Source: Terrirubrum flagellatum
GTDB lineage: Bacteria > Pseudomonadota > Alphaproteobacteria > Rhizobiales > Beijerinckiaceae
Assembly (NCBI RefSeq): GCF_022059845.1
Contig: NZ_CP091851.1
Coordinates: forward strand, 2,604,001 to 2,668,000
Direction of reading: 5' to 3'
DNA length: 64,000 nucleotides
Shown here: positions 51,903-61,265 of the stretch, one piece after another
How positions within the stretch are numbered: position 1 is the first letter of the stretch
Layout of the letters: each line of letters opens with the position of its first letter
The notes under the pieces: generated by a model
Database searches by the model: none
The model's input: the letters and a program-made list of their open reading frames with translations, nothing else
What the model was told of the DNA's origin: nothing
Made by a program: the position numbers and the translations under genes

Positions 51903-51966
51903 GGCAAATCCTCGGTGTCAGGAGGTGAGAGCGTCATGCGCGGCGGCCGGCATCCTCCGGACGGCC

Positions 51967-51982
51967 TAGTCCGATGCGGCAA
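51967..51982. promoter_or_regulatory. Operator copy 12 (degenerate), before the SDR-SDR-HIBADH unit
   Basis: TAGTC-CGATGC-GGCAA. The left half and part of the core fit; the right half is poor. It lies 64 bases upstream of the SDR start, the same spacing as the better copies. The 335-base gap 51903-52237 holds no gene that I can support; it separates this unit from the LuxR-type gene. Confidence 0.5.
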
Positions 51983-52237
51983 AAGCCTCGCGCCGCCTGC
52001 GCTTTTTGACGCGGCGTCGGCGATTTGACACGCAGTCGAATTACTGACATCCGTGTTTGCGTTGCAGCCGGGCGAAGACTCGGCGCTCAGGGAGGCCAGC
52101 ATGAATTCGCATCCTTCTCGCGGCTTCGCAGGGAGCTGAGCGGAAGGCGCAATCATCGCGCCGCCGCTTCGTCATCGCCTTCGCCGGCCGCCTTCCAAGG
52201 CGACCAGGATCGTCACTCGGGTCAGGGTCCAGCGAAC

Positions 52238-53317
52238 ATGTCGCAACATGCTTTTTCCGTCGCCGAAATCGGATCGCTCGTCGATCGCATTTATGACGAT
52301 CTGCTCGGCGGCGCGCCGCTGCAGCGCTCGGTCGACCTCATCCGCTCGAAATTGTCCGCGGCCTATGCGGTGCTCACGATCGAACGGCGCGCGCAGACGC
52401 CTGATCGCATGACCGTTGTGTCAGGCGATGATCTGCCGGCGGAAGCGCGGGAGCTCGCCTCGCATGACGGACGCATGCGCGCCGGCGATAGCCGCTTTGG
52501 CGCGACTCCCCTCTTCCTCGAACATGCGCATCACATCGCGGCCGCTGAAGCAGGGCAGAAGGAAGAATATCATCTGCGCATGTTCCGGCCGCGCGGGGAA
52601 AGCCCTTTCGTCGAGGACGACACGTCGCTCTGCTCGATGCTGCTGTCGCATGTGCGGCGCGCGCTCGAATTCTCCGCGCGCATCGGCAAGACCGAGACCG
52701 AGAACAAGCTTTATTCCGGCGTCATGGACAAGTTGCTGATCGGCGCCGTGCTGTTGGATCGCAAGGGCTATGTGTTGCAGACCACATCCGCGGCCTCGAC
52801 AGCACTGCAATCGCGCAATGGATTGCAACTTGTCGGCCAAAGGCTTGCGGCCACGTCCGCAAAAGATGACCGAGCTCTGCAGGCGGCCGTGAAGGACATG
52901 ATCGCGCCAGGCGACGCGTCGCCCGCTTCGCGCGCGCTGTCGCTGACGCGGCCGTCAGGCGCGCGCAAGCTTGGCGTCATCATCCAGCGCATCGGCGCGG
53001 ACGAGAACTGGCATGGCGTCAGCGGCGCCGTCGCGGCCGTCTTCATCCGCGATCCCGAATGCAACACGGAGGTCGAGATCAGCCTGCTGTGCGAGCTGTT
53101 CGATCTCACGCCGGCGGAAGCCGCTGTCGCGCATCGTCTCGCGAATGGCCTGTCGCTTGAAGAAACCGCGGAAGCGCTGTCGATCAGCCGCAACACGGTG
53201 CGCGCGCATCTGCGCTCGATCTTCTCGAAGAGCGGCATCACGCGCCAGACCGAACTCGTGCGGCTGATGCTCAACAGCGCCGCGGTGCTCGGCCCGCCGC
53301 GCAACCGCATGAACTAA
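52238..53317 (+). CDS. LuxR-type transcriptional regulator
   Basis: 359 residues. The first 270 residues have no motif that I recognise but look like two sensor-type modules (a GAF/PAS-like part around 165-260). The C-terminal LuxR helix-turn-helix (about 295-350) reads LTPAEAAVAHRLANGLSLEE followed by ISRNTVRAHLRSIFSKSG. ATG 52238 is used; an upstream extension lacks features. It adjoins the catabolic island and could regulate it or be independent. There is no phospho-acceptor receiver domain and no clear autoinducer-binding domain. Confidence 0.78.
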   Translation: MSQHAFSVAEIGSLVDRIYDDLLGGAPLQRSVDLIRSKLSAAYAVLTIERRAQTPDRMTVVSGDDLPAEARELASHDGRMRAGDSRFGATPLFLEHAHHIAAAEAGQKEEYHLRMFRPRGESPFVEDDTSLCSMLLSHVRRALEFSARIGKTETENKLYSGVMDKLLIGAVLLDRKGYVLQTTSAASTALQSRNGLQLVGQRLAATSAKDDRALQAAVKDMIAPGDASPASRALSLTRPSGARKLGVIIQRIGADENWHGVSGAVAAVFIRDPECNTEVEISLLCELFDLTPAEAAVAHRLANGLSLEETAEALSISRNTVRAHLRSIFSKSGITRQTELVRLMLNSAAVLGPPRNRMN

Positions 53318-53340
53318 CCGGCGCCGGCGACTCCAGTCGC

Positions 53341-53874
53341 ATGGCGAGTCCCACGATCCTTCCCTTCCGCGGAAAGCGTCCGCGCATCGCCGCGAACGCC
53401 TTTATTGCGCCGACGGCGACGATCATCGGCGATGTCAAGATCGAAGACGGCGCGTCGATCTGGTTCGGCGTCGTCATTCGCGCCGATGTCGGTCCGATCC
53501 GCATCGGCAAGGGATCGAACGTCCAGGACAATTCGGTGCTGCATGTGGGCGACGATCCCGGAGGCACGCACATCGGCGATGATGTGCTGATCGGCCATCT
53601 CGCCATGATCCATGGTTGCGAGATTCAGTCAGGCTCCTTCATCGGCATGAGCGCGACGGTGCTTGACGGCGCCGTGATCGAAACCGGCGCGCTCGTCGCC
53701 GCGGGAAGTCTGGTGACGCCGGGCAAACGCATCGGCGCGGGATGGCTGTGGGCCGGACGACCCGCGAAGCCAATGCGCAAGCTCGGCGCGACCGAGCTTC
53801 GCATGATCGAGAACGGCCCGCGGCATTATCGCGCCATCGCCGATGCCTATGCGGCGGAAGCCGCCGCCGTCTGA
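53341..53874 (+). CDS. Gamma-class carbonic anhydrase-like hexapeptide protein
   Basis: 177 residues, left-handed beta-helix built from hexapeptide repeats (IGDVKIEDGASIWFGVVIRA). Three putative metal-binding His residues lie in LHVGDD and LIGHLAMIHGC. It is the YrdA/PaaY/CaiE type: carbonic anhydrase activity or, for PaaY, thioesterase activity. It starts 23 bases after the LuxR gene. Confidence 0.83.
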   Translation: MASPTILPFRGKRPRIAANAFIAPTATIIGDVKIEDGASIWFGVVIRADVGPIRIGKGSNVQDNSVLHVGDDPGGTHIGDDVLIGHLAMIHGCEIQSGSFIGMSATVLDGAVIETGALVAAGSLVTPGKRIGAGWLWAGRPAKPMRKLGATELRMIENGPRHYRAIADAYAAEAAAV

Positions 53875-53880
53875 TCAGCG

Positions 53881-54327
53881 TTATTTCGCCAGCACCATCG
53901 TCCAGAATGGCGCGTCGCTGTCGGCGCGGGCGACGCCGATGCGCGTCATCGTCGGCGACAGAAGATTCGCGTTATGCGCCGGCGACGCCTTCCACAATGC
54001 GATCGCGCCTTCGAGCGTCGTCGGCCCCATGCCGAGATTCTCCGCCGCGGCGTCGACGCGATAGGCGGAAATGCGGCCGGAGAAATCGCCATGGGAGAGT
54101 TCGCCGTCGCGCGCGACGACGCGGGCCTGCGTTGCGGCCGCGGCCGTTATCTGTGGATCAGGTTTGACGGGACCAAGGCCGCGTGACGCGCGATAGAGGC
54201 TGACCAGCTTGGCCGCCTGGGCGACGTTCACCGGTTTATCGATGACCGTGACGGACCGGCGCGGCGAGGCGCAGCCGGCGAGCAGAGCGGCGCAGAGGAT
54301 GACGAGGGCTGGCTTGATCAGTCGCAT
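53881..54327 (-). CDS. CAP/SCP-domain lipoprotein
   Basis: 148 residues. The signal peptide ends in a lipobox (ALLAGC), so it is probably lipid-anchored in the envelope. A compact CAP domain follows, with LVSLYRASRGLGP, AENLGMG and the C-terminal WKASPAHNANLLSPTMTRIG motif. CAP proteins in bacteria have no single known function. It is convergent with the carbonic anhydrase gene, with six bases between stops. Confidence 0.8.
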   Translation of the reverse strand: MRLIKPALVILCAALLAGCASPRRSVTVIDKPVNVAQAAKLVSLYRASRGLGPVKPDPQITAAAATQARVVARDGELSHGDFSGRISAYRVDAAAENLGMGPTTLEGAIALWKASPAHNANLLSPTMTRIGVARADSDAPFWTMVLAK

Positions 54328-54512
54328 TGGCGGACGAGTCCGGCTCCTTCAATCTGGAGCCGAAAGTGCCCCCTGCCCCTTAATTCCTCGTCAAATCCGC
54401 GTGAAGTTCGTCGGGTCCGTGCGCCCGCCTGCGGCTTTCGATTGCGGACTTGCTGATCCCGCCGGCGCGTTCGACAGTGCCCCAACAAGCAGGCGATGTT
54501 GCAACGCAGCAA

Positions 54513-55439
54513 ATGAGTGACAGATTCGAGTTCCTTCTCGCCCTCGCAAGGGAGCAGCATTTCAGCCGCGCCGCAGAATCCTGCGGCGTGAGCCAGCAGA
54601 CTTTCTCGGCCGCCATCAAACAGCTCGAGGAGCGGTTCGGCGTTCTGCTGGTGCAGCGCGGCTCGCGCTTTCAGGGGTTTACGCCGGAAGGCGAGCGGGT
54701 GCTGCAATGGGCGCGCCGCATCGTCGGCGACATGCGGGCGATGCATGAGGATGTCGCCAATTTCCGCAAAGGCGTTTCCGGCCATCTGCGCATCGCCGCG
54801 ATCCCGACGGCGCTGCCCATGGTCGCCGGCCTGACAACCCCCTATCGCGACGCGCACCCCAATGTGCGCTTCACCATTGAATCAACAACCTCGACCGACA
54901 TCCTTGATCTGCTTGAGAATCTGAAGATCGACGCCGGCCTGACCTATCTCGAGAACGAACCAGTCGGGCGGGTCACGACAATCCCGCTCTATCGCGAGCG
55001 CTATCGACTCCTGACCGCGGCGGAAGGCGTTTTCGGCGACCGCGCCGAGGTCGCCTGGGAGGAGCTTGGACGCGCGCCGCTCTGTCTTCTCACGCCCAAC
55101 ATGCAGAACCGACGCATCATCGATCACCAGCTCCGGATGAGCGGCCATGAGCCGGCGCCGACGCTCGAATCCAACTCGATGATCGTGCTGATGAGCCATG
55201 TCCGGACCGGCAAATGGGCCAGCATCATGCCGGCAGTGCTGGCGGAGACACTGGGCCTCACCTCGCTGGTTCGCTCTATCCCGATCGTCGACCCTGACAT
55301 CGCTCACACGGTCGGGCTGGTTATCCCGCACCGCGATATCATGAGCGCCACGGTGTCGGCCCTGGTGGGCATCGCGAAACAGGCGGCGGCGGTCTGGGCG
55401 GTCGGCGAACATCCCGTTCCATCACAGGAGACGACTTAA
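54513..55439 (+). CDS. LysR-family regulator of the formate dehydrogenase operon
   Basis: 308 residues. The N-terminal winged helix-turn-helix (about 1-60) is FLLALAREQHFSRAAESCGV followed by SQQTFSAAIKQLEERFG. A LysR substrate-binding domain follows. ATG 54513 gives the usual LysR start; an in-frame ATG at 54450 would add 21 residues. It reads toward fdsG, 96 bases downstream, with a LysR-type box between them. By comparison with other fds loci it probably controls formate dehydrogenase. Confidence 0.83.
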   Translation: MSDRFEFLLALAREQHFSRAAESCGVSQQTFSAAIKQLEERFGVLLVQRGSRFQGFTPEGERVLQWARRIVGDMRAMHEDVANFRKGVSGHLRIAAIPTALPMVAGLTTPYRDAHPNVRFTIESTTSTDILDLLENLKIDAGLTYLENEPVGRVTTIPLYRERYRLLTAAEGVFGDRAEVAWEELGRAPLCLLTPNMQNRRIIDHQLRMSGHEPAPTLESNSMIVLMSHVRTGKWASIMPAVLAETLGLTSLVRSIPIVDPDIAHTVGLVIPHRDIMSATVSALVGIAKQAAAVWAVGEHPVPSQETT

Positions 55440-55472
55440 CAAAAAATTTTTGTCGCCCGACGGATATGCTTG

Positions 55473-55487
55473 ATTGATTTGAACAAT
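55473..55487. promoter_or_regulatory. Candidate LysR-type box before fdsG
   Basis: ATTG-ATTTGAA-CAAT, an inverted repeat containing the T-N11-A pattern of LysR sites, 48 bases before the fdsG start in an A/T-rich 96-base gap. An A/T palindrome (ACAAAAAATTTTTGT) just after the lysR stop may be a weak terminator. Confidence 0.5.
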
Positions 55488-55535
55488 TCGATAGCCCACC
55501 CTACCTTAGAATAAAAACAAGTTGGGCGGAACTCG

Positions 55536-56006
55536 ATGACGGCGTACGAACCGTGGAACGCTGAGCGGGCGTCCCAGATCATCGCTGAACATGCGGCGCT
55601 TGAGGGAGCCACGCTCCCGATCATGCACGCGATGCAGGAAGCGTTTGGCCATGTGCCCGATGCCGCCGTGCCGATGATCGCTGATGCGTTGAACCTCTCC
55701 CGCGCCGAAATCCATGGCTGCCTGACTTTCTATCACGATTTCCGTCGCCAGCCCGCCGGCCGCCATGTGGTCAAGCTCTGCCGCGCCGAAGCCTGTCAGT
55801 CCGTCGGCGCCGACGCGCTCCATGCTGACATCAAGCGCGAACTGAATGTCGACTGGCATGAGACGACCGCCGATGGCGAAGTGACCATCGAGCCTGTGTT
55901 CTGTCTCGGCCTCTGCACATGCGGTCCTGCCGCTCTGATCGACGGCAAGCCTGTTGGCGCGCTTGATGTCGGCAAACTGCGCGCCGCGCTCGGCCGGAGT
56001 CACTGA
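55536..56006 (+). CDS. fdsG: NAD-dependent formate dehydrogenase gamma subunit
   Basis: 156 residues, NuoE-like thioredoxin-fold protein binding a [2Fe-2S] cluster. Ligand Cys residues are seen in LCRAEACQ and in FCLGLCTCG. It is part of the soluble diaphorase module that passes electrons from formate to NAD. It begins the fdsGBA-fdhD-fdsD operon and is followed one base later by fdsB. Confidence 0.9.
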   Translation: MTAYEPWNAERASQIIAEHAALEGATLPIMHAMQEAFGHVPDAAVPMIADALNLSRAEIHGCLTFYHDFRRQPAGRHVVKLCRAEACQSVGADALHADIKRELNVDWHETTADGEVTIEPVFCLGLCTCGPAALIDGKPVGALDVGKLRAALGRSH

Positions 56007-56007
56007 C

Positions 56008-57579
56008 ATGGCCGACGTCACGAAAATCTACGTCCCGCGCGACATGGCTGCGCTCGCCATGGGCGCCGATGACGTCGCAGCGAAAATCGAGACGGTTGCG
56101 GAAAAGAGCGGCGCTGCGATCGAGATCGTGCGCAACGGATCGCGCGGACTTCTCTGGCTCGAGCCGATGGTTGAGGTCGAAACCGGCGAAGGCCGTATCG
56201 CCTATGGTCCCGTCGCGGCGAGCGACGTTGAAAGTTTGTTCGCGAGCGACTTCCTCAAGGGCGGCGCGCACAAGCTGCGCCTCGGCAAGCCCGAAGAGAT
56301 TCCGTGGCTCGCGAAGCAGCAGCGGCTGACCTTCGCGCGCTGCGGAATCATCGATCCCTTCTCTCTCGATGATTATCGCGCCTATGGCGGCATGGCCGGC
56401 CTCGACAAGGCGTTGACGCTCGATGCGCCAGGGATTGTCGATGAAGTGAAAGCGTCGGGGCTGCGCGGGCGCGGCGGCGCCGGTTTCCCCGCCTGGATCA
56501 AGTGGGACACGGTGCGCAAGGCCGAGGCCGATCGCAAATATGTCGTGTGCAATGCCGACGAAGGCGATTCCGGCACCTTCGCCGATCGCATGCTGATGGA
56601 AGGCGATCCCTTCACGCTGATCGAAGGCATGACGATCGCCGGGCTCGCGACCGGCGCGACCAAGGGCTACATCTATCTCCGCTCGGAATATCCGCAGGCT
56701 TTCGAGGCGCTCAACCGCGCGCTTGTCGTGGCGCGACGCAGAGGCGTGCTCGGCGCCTCGGTGATGAATTCCGGCAAGCCGTTCGACATCGAAGTCAGGC
56801 TCGGCGCCGGCGCCTATATCTGCGGCGAAGAGACGTCGCTGCTGGAAAGCCTCGAAGGCAAGCGCGGCGTGGTGCGCGCGAAGCCGCCGATCCCCGCGCT
56901 CAAAGGACTCTTCGGCAAGCCGACGCTCGTCAACAATGTGATGTCGTTCGCGGCGATCCCGTGGATTCTCAGCCATGGCGGCAAGGCCTATGCCGATTAC
57001 GGCATGGGCCGCTCGCTCGGCACGCTGCCGATCCAGCTCGCCGGCAACGTCAAGCGCGGCGGGCTGATCGAGCTCGCGTTCGGGATCTCGCTCCGCGAGG
57101 TGATCGAAGAATTCGGCGGTGGAACATGGAGCGGCCGTCCCGTGCGCGCGGCGCAGGTTGGCGGGCCGCTTGGCGCCTACTTCCCCGACAAGCTGTTCGA
57201 CACGCCGCTGGATTACGAAGCCTTCGCCGCGAAGAAGGGCCTGCTCGGCCATGGCGGAATCGTCGTGTTCGACGACACGGTCGATCTGGCGAAGCAGGCG
57301 CGTTTCGCCTTTGAATTCTGCGCCGCCGAATCCTGCGGCAAATGCACGCCCTGTCGCATCGGCGCGACGCGCGGCGTCGAGACGATGGATCGCGTTATCT
57401 CCGGTGTTCAGCCCGAAAAGAATCTCGGCCTCGTGCGCGACCTCTGCGAGATCATGACCGACGGCTCGCTCTGCGCCATGGGCGGGCTGACGCCCGTGCC
57501 CGTAATGAGCGCGATCGACAATTTCCCCGAAGATTTCAATACGCGCGCGCGGCCGTCCGTCGCGATCGCGGCGGAATGA
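56008..57579 (+). CDS. fdsB: NAD-dependent formate dehydrogenase beta subunit
   Basis: 523 residues, NuoF-like. An N-terminal thioredoxin-like region is followed by the FMN/NADH-binding glycine motif (LRGRGGAGFPAWIKW), NADEGDSGTF, GAGAYICGEETSLLES, and the [4Fe-4S] motif ESCGKCTPCRIGATR. It reduces NAD with electrons from FdsA. ATG 56008 lies one base after the fdsG stop; the open frame upstream overlaps fdsG and is not needed. Confidence 0.92.
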   Translation: MADVTKIYVPRDMAALAMGADDVAAKIETVAEKSGAAIEIVRNGSRGLLWLEPMVEVETGEGRIAYGPVAASDVESLFASDFLKGGAHKLRLGKPEEIPWLAKQQRLTFARCGIIDPFSLDDYRAYGGMAGLDKALTLDAPGIVDEVKASGLRGRGGAGFPAWIKWDTVRKAEADRKYVVCNADEGDSGTFADRMLMEGDPFTLIEGMTIAGLATGATKGYIYLRSEYPQAFEALNRALVVARRRGVLGASVMNSGKPFDIEVRLGAGAYICGEETSLLESLEGKRGVVRAKPPIPALKGLFGKPTLVNNVMSFAAIPWILSHGGKAYADYGMGRSLGTLPIQLAGNVKRGGLIELAFGISLREVIEEFGGGTWSGRPVRAAQVGGPLGAYFPDKLFDTPLDYEAFAAKKGLLGHGGIVVFDDTVDLAKQARFAFEFCAAESCGKCTPCRIGATRGVETMDRVISGVQPEKNLGLVRDLCEIMTDGSLCAMGGLTPVPVMSAIDNFPEDFNTRARPSVAIAAE

Positions 57580-57589
57580 GGAGGACATC

Positions 57590-60442
57590 GTGAGCCTCAT
57601 TAGGGAACTCGACTACGGCACGCCGATCCGCGTCTCCGAGCAGACGGTGACGCTGAGCATCGACGGCGTCGCCGTCACGGTGCCGGCAGGAACCTCCGTC
57701 ATGGCCGCCGCCATGACTATGGGCACGAAAATCCCGAAGCTCTGCGCGACCGACATGCTGGAGCCGTTCGGCTCGTGCCGCATGTGCCTTGTCGAGATCG
57801 AGGGACGGCGCGGAACGCCCGCTTCCTGCACGACGCCCGCCGAGAACGGGATGGTCGTTCACACGCAGACCGACAAGCTGGCGCGCATGCGCAAGGGCGT
57901 GATGGAGCTCTATATCTCCGATCATCCGCTCGACTGCCTCACCTGCGCCGCCAACGGTGATTGCGAGTTGCAGGACATGGCGGGCGCCGTCGGCCTGCGC
58001 GATGTGCGCTATGGCGATGAGGTCGCGAACCATTTCGAAAAGGATTCGCCGCTCGCGCTGCCAGTCGACGAGAGCAATCCCTATTTCACCTATGATCCCG
58101 CGAAGTGCATCGTCTGCAATCGCTGCGTGCGCGCCTGCGAAGAGGTGCAAGGCACCTTCGCATTGACGATCGCCGGCCGCGGCTTCGACTCGCGCGTCTC
58201 GGCCGCTGGCGTCGATTTCCTCGAATCCGATTGCGTGTCCTGCGGCGCCTGCGTGCAGGCCTGCCCGACAGCGACCCTGACGGAAAAGACCATCATTGAT
58301 CACGGCCAGCCCGATCATTCCAAGGTCACCACCTGCGCCTATTGCGGCGTCGGCTGCTCGTTCAAGGCTGAGATGCAGGGCGATCGCATCGTCCGCATGG
58401 TTCCTTACAAGGACGGCAAGGCGAATGAGGGCCACTCCTGCGTGAAGGGTCGCTTCGCCTGGGGCTACGCCACGCACAAGGATCGCATCACCAAGCCGAT
58501 GATCCGCGAGAAAATCACCGACCCCTGGCGCGAAGTGTCATGGGACGAGGCGATTAATCACGCTGCGAACGAGTTCAAGCGCATCCAGGCGAAATATGGC
58601 CGCGAGTCGATCGGCGGCATCACCTCGTCGCGCTGCACCAACGAAGAAGTCTTCCTCGTGCAGAAGATGGTGCGCGCCGCCTTCGGCAACAACAATGTCG
58701 ACACATGCGCCCGCGTGTGCCATTCGCCGACCGGCTATGGCCTCAGCAAGACGTTCGGCACCTCGGCCGGCACGCAGGATTTCCGCTCCGTCGCCAAGGC
58801 CGATGTGATCCTCGTCATCGGCGCCAATCCGACCGATGGCCATCCCGTGTTCGCCTCGCGCATGAAGAAGCGCCTGCGCGAAGGCGCGAAGCTGATCGTC
58901 GCCGATCCCCGCCGCATCGACATGGTGAAGTCGCCGCACATCAAGGCGGAGCATCATCTGGCGCTGACGCCCGGCACGAACGTGGCGCTGATGAATTCGC
59001 TCGCCCATGTCGTCGTGACCGAAGGGCTCATCAACGAATCTTTCGTGCGCGAGCGCTGCGATCTCGTCGATTTCGAGATGTGGGCGCGCTTCGTCGCGGA
59101 GGAGCGCAACTCACCCGAAGCGATGGAGCAGTATACTGGCGTTCCCGCGACCGAAGTCCGCAAAGCGGCGCGGCTCTACGCGACCGGCGGCAATGGCGCG
59201 ATCTATTATGGCCTTGGCGTCACCGAACACAGCCAGGGCTCGACCATGGTGATGGCGATGGCCAATCTCGCCATGGCGACCGGCAATATCGGCCGCGACG
59301 GCGTCGGCGTGAATCCGTTGCGCGGACAGAACAATGTGCAGGGCTCCTGCGACATGGGTTCGTTCCCGCACGAATTCTCCGGCTATCGCCATGTCAGCGA
59401 CGATGCGACGCGGCAGATGTTCGAGACGATGTGGGGCGTGCCGCTCTCGAACGAGCAGGGCCTGCGCATTCCGAACATGCTCGATGAGGCGGTCGGCGGC
59501 GGCTTCAAGGGCCTCTATGTCCAGGGCGAAGACATCGCCCAGTCCGATCCCGACACCAAGCATGTTACGGCCGGCCTCAAGGCGATGGAATGCATCGTCA
59601 TTCAGGACATCTTCCTGAACGAGACCGCGAAATACGCGCATGTCTTCCTGCCCGGCTCCTCCTTCCTCGAGAAGGACGGCACTTTCACCAACGCCGAGCG
59701 TCGGATCAGCCGCGTGCGCAAGGTGATGGAGCCGATGTCGGGCAAGGAGGAATGGGCGGCGACCGCCGAACTCTCGCGCGCGCTCGGCTATCCCATGGAA
59801 TACAATCATCCCAGCGAGATCATGGATGAGATCGCGCGGCTGACGCCGACCTTCACCGGCGTGAGCTACGACAGGATCGATGAGCTCGGCTCGATCCAGT
59901 GGCCGTGCAACGACAAGGCGCCGACGGGCACGCCGATCATGCATATCGATCGCTTCGTGCGCGGCCTCGGCAAGTTCATGCTGACCGAATACGTGCCGAC
60001 CGAAGAGCGCACTGGCGCGCGCTTCCCGCTGATCCTGACGACGGGCCGCATCCTGTCGCAGTACAATGTCGGCGCGCAGACGCGGCGCACCGCGAACTCC
60101 GTCTGGCACGAGGAGGACATCCTCGAGCTCCATCCGTTCGACGCCGAAAATCGCGGCATCAAGACGGGCGATCTCGTCGCGCTGCAAAGCCGCTCCGGCG
60201 AAATCTCGCTGCGCGCCGAGGTGTCGGACCGGATGCAGCCGGGCATCGTCTATACGACGTTCCATCACGCCAAGACCGGCGCGAACGTCGTGACGACGGA
60301 TTATTCGGATTGGGCGACCAACTGTCCGGAATACAAGGTGACCGCGGTGCAGGTGCGCCGGACGAACACCTATTCCGGCTGGCAGGAGCAGAACGACCGC
60401 GAAGATGTCGAGTTGCGCCGGATCGCCATCGCGGCGGAGTGA
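57590..60442 (+). CDS. fdsA: NAD-dependent formate dehydrogenase alpha (molybdenum catalytic) subunit
   Basis: 950 residues, starting at a GTG with AGGAGG upstream. The NuoG-like N-terminus binds a [2Fe-2S] cluster (SCRMCLVEIEG) and a His/Cys [4Fe-4S] cluster (CLTCAANGDCELQ). Two ferredoxin-type clusters follow (CIVCNRCVRACEE, CVSCGACVQACP), then the cluster CAYCGVGCSF next to the Mo-bis-MGD domain. The molybdenum ligand is cysteine in DTCARVCHSPTG, not selenocysteine. It oxidises formate to CO2 in the cytoplasm. Confidence 0.93.
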   Translation: MSLIRELDYGTPIRVSEQTVTLSIDGVAVTVPAGTSVMAAAMTMGTKIPKLCATDMLEPFGSCRMCLVEIEGRRGTPASCTTPAENGMVVHTQTDKLARMRKGVMELYISDHPLDCLTCAANGDCELQDMAGAVGLRDVRYGDEVANHFEKDSPLALPVDESNPYFTYDPAKCIVCNRCVRACEEVQGTFALTIAGRGFDSRVSAAGVDFLESDCVSCGACVQACPTATLTEKTIIDHGQPDHSKVTTCAYCGVGCSFKAEMQGDRIVRMVPYKDGKANEGHSCVKGRFAWGYATHKDRITKPMIREKITDPWREVSWDEAINHAANEFKRIQAKYGRESIGGITSSRCTNEEVFLVQKMVRAAFGNNNVDTCARVCHSPTGYGLSKTFGTSAGTQDFRSVAKADVILVIGANPTDGHPVFASRMKKRLREGAKLIVADPRRIDMVKSPHIKAEHHLALTPGTNVALMNSLAHVVVTEGLINESFVRERCDLVDFEMWARFVAEERNSPEAMEQYTGVPATEVRKAARLYATGGNGAIYYGLGVTEHSQGSTMVMAMANLAMATGNIGRDGVGVNPLRGQNNVQGSCDMGSFPHEFSGYRHVSDDATRQMFETMWGVPLSNEQGLRIPNMLDEAVGGGFKGLYVQGEDIAQSDPDTKHVTAGLKAMECIVIQDIFLNETAKYAHVFLPGSSFLEKDGTFTNAERRISRVRKVMEPMSGKEEWAATAELSRALGYPMEYNHPSEIMDEIARLTPTFTGVSYDRIDELGSIQWPCNDKAPTGTPIMHIDRFVRGLGKFMLTEYVPTEERTGARFPLILTTGRILSQYNVGAQTRRTANSVWHEEDILELHPFDAENRGIKTGDLVALQSRSGEISLRAEVSDRMQPGIVYTTFHHAKTGANVVTTDYSDWATNCPEYKVTAVQVRRTNTYSGWQEQNDREDVELRRIAIAAE

Positions 60443-60449
60443 TCATGCG

Positions 60450-61265
60450 ATGATCGAGCCGGTCGAAACGGCCCCTGCCCGCTACGTCTCCTTCTCCTCG
60501 GGAGAGACGCGAGCAGGCGCGCGCGCCGTTCCGGTCGAGCATCCCGTCAACATCATCTATGGCGGCGTACCCTACGCCGTGATGATGGCGACGCCGCAGA
60601 ATCTTGAGGACTTCGTCGTCGGCTTCAGCCTGACAGAGGGAATCATCACGGCCGCGTCTGACGTTCGCGACGTCGCGTTCGAGGAGCATCCGCGCGGGTT
60701 GAAGGCGATGGTCACGCTCGCGCCCGGCGTCTTCAGCCAGCATCTCTCACGGCAGCGCAGCCTCAGCGGGCGCACGGGATGCGGCGTCTGCGGCGTCCAG
60801 GATCTCGACTCCATTCCCGAGGCGAAGCCGGTGGCGAGCGCGGTCGCCGTGGAGACCGGAGCGATCGCGCGCGCCGTTGCAACGATCGAGGCCCATCAGC
60901 CGCTCAACGACGCGACGCGGGCCGTGCATGCGGCCGGCTGGTTCGACCTGCAGGGACGCCATGTCGCAACGCGCGAGGATGTCGGCCGCCACAATGCGCT
61001 CGACAAGCTGATTGGCGCGTTGATGCGCGGCGGCCATTCGCCGGAAGACGGATTTATCCTCATCACCAGCCGATGCTCATTCGAGATGGTAGAGAAAACG
61101 GCGGCATTCGGCGCTTCGCTTCTCGTCGCCGTCTCGGCTCCCACGTCTCTCGCCATTCACCGCGCGAAGGAGCTCGGGGTCGATCTCATCGCCATCGCCC
61201 GCAAGGACGGGGCGACCGAATTCCTCCGCTCGCCCGAGCGCGCCATGGAGCCTGCGCATGACTGA
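60450..61265 (+). CDS. fdhD: Formate dehydrogenase sulfurtransferase FdhD
   Basis: 271 residues with the FdhD loop TGCGVCGVQDLD carrying the Cys pair that transfers sulfur from a cysteine desulfurase to the molybdenum cofactor. Other conserved parts are VGFSLTEGII, REDVGRHNALDK and TSRCSFEMVEK. It is required to activate FdsA. The ATG at 60450 lies eight bases after fdsA, and its end overlaps fdsD by eight bases. Confidence 0.92.
   Translation: MIEPVETAPARYVSFSSGETRAGARAVPVEHPVNIIYGGVPYAVMMATPQNLEDFVVGFSLTEGIITAASDVRDVAFEEHPRGLKAMVTLAPGVFSQHLSRQRSLSGRTGCGVCGVQDLDSIPEAKPVASAVAVETGAIARAVATIEAHQPLNDATRAVHAAGWFDLQGRHVATREDVGRHNALDKLIGALMRGGHSPEDGFILITSRCSFEMVEKTAAFGASLLVAVSAPTSLAIHRAKELGVDLIAIARKDGATEFLRSPERAMEPAHD

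Noticed and set aside
53881-54327. Link of the CAP lipoprotein to the catabolic island
   Set aside because: It has no operator copy, points the other way and is separated from the island by unrelated genes.
55831-57600. Open frame of 589 codons opposite fdsB
   Set aside because: fdsG and fdsB are certain on the plus strand; this frame is rich in Arg, His and Asp, as shadows are.
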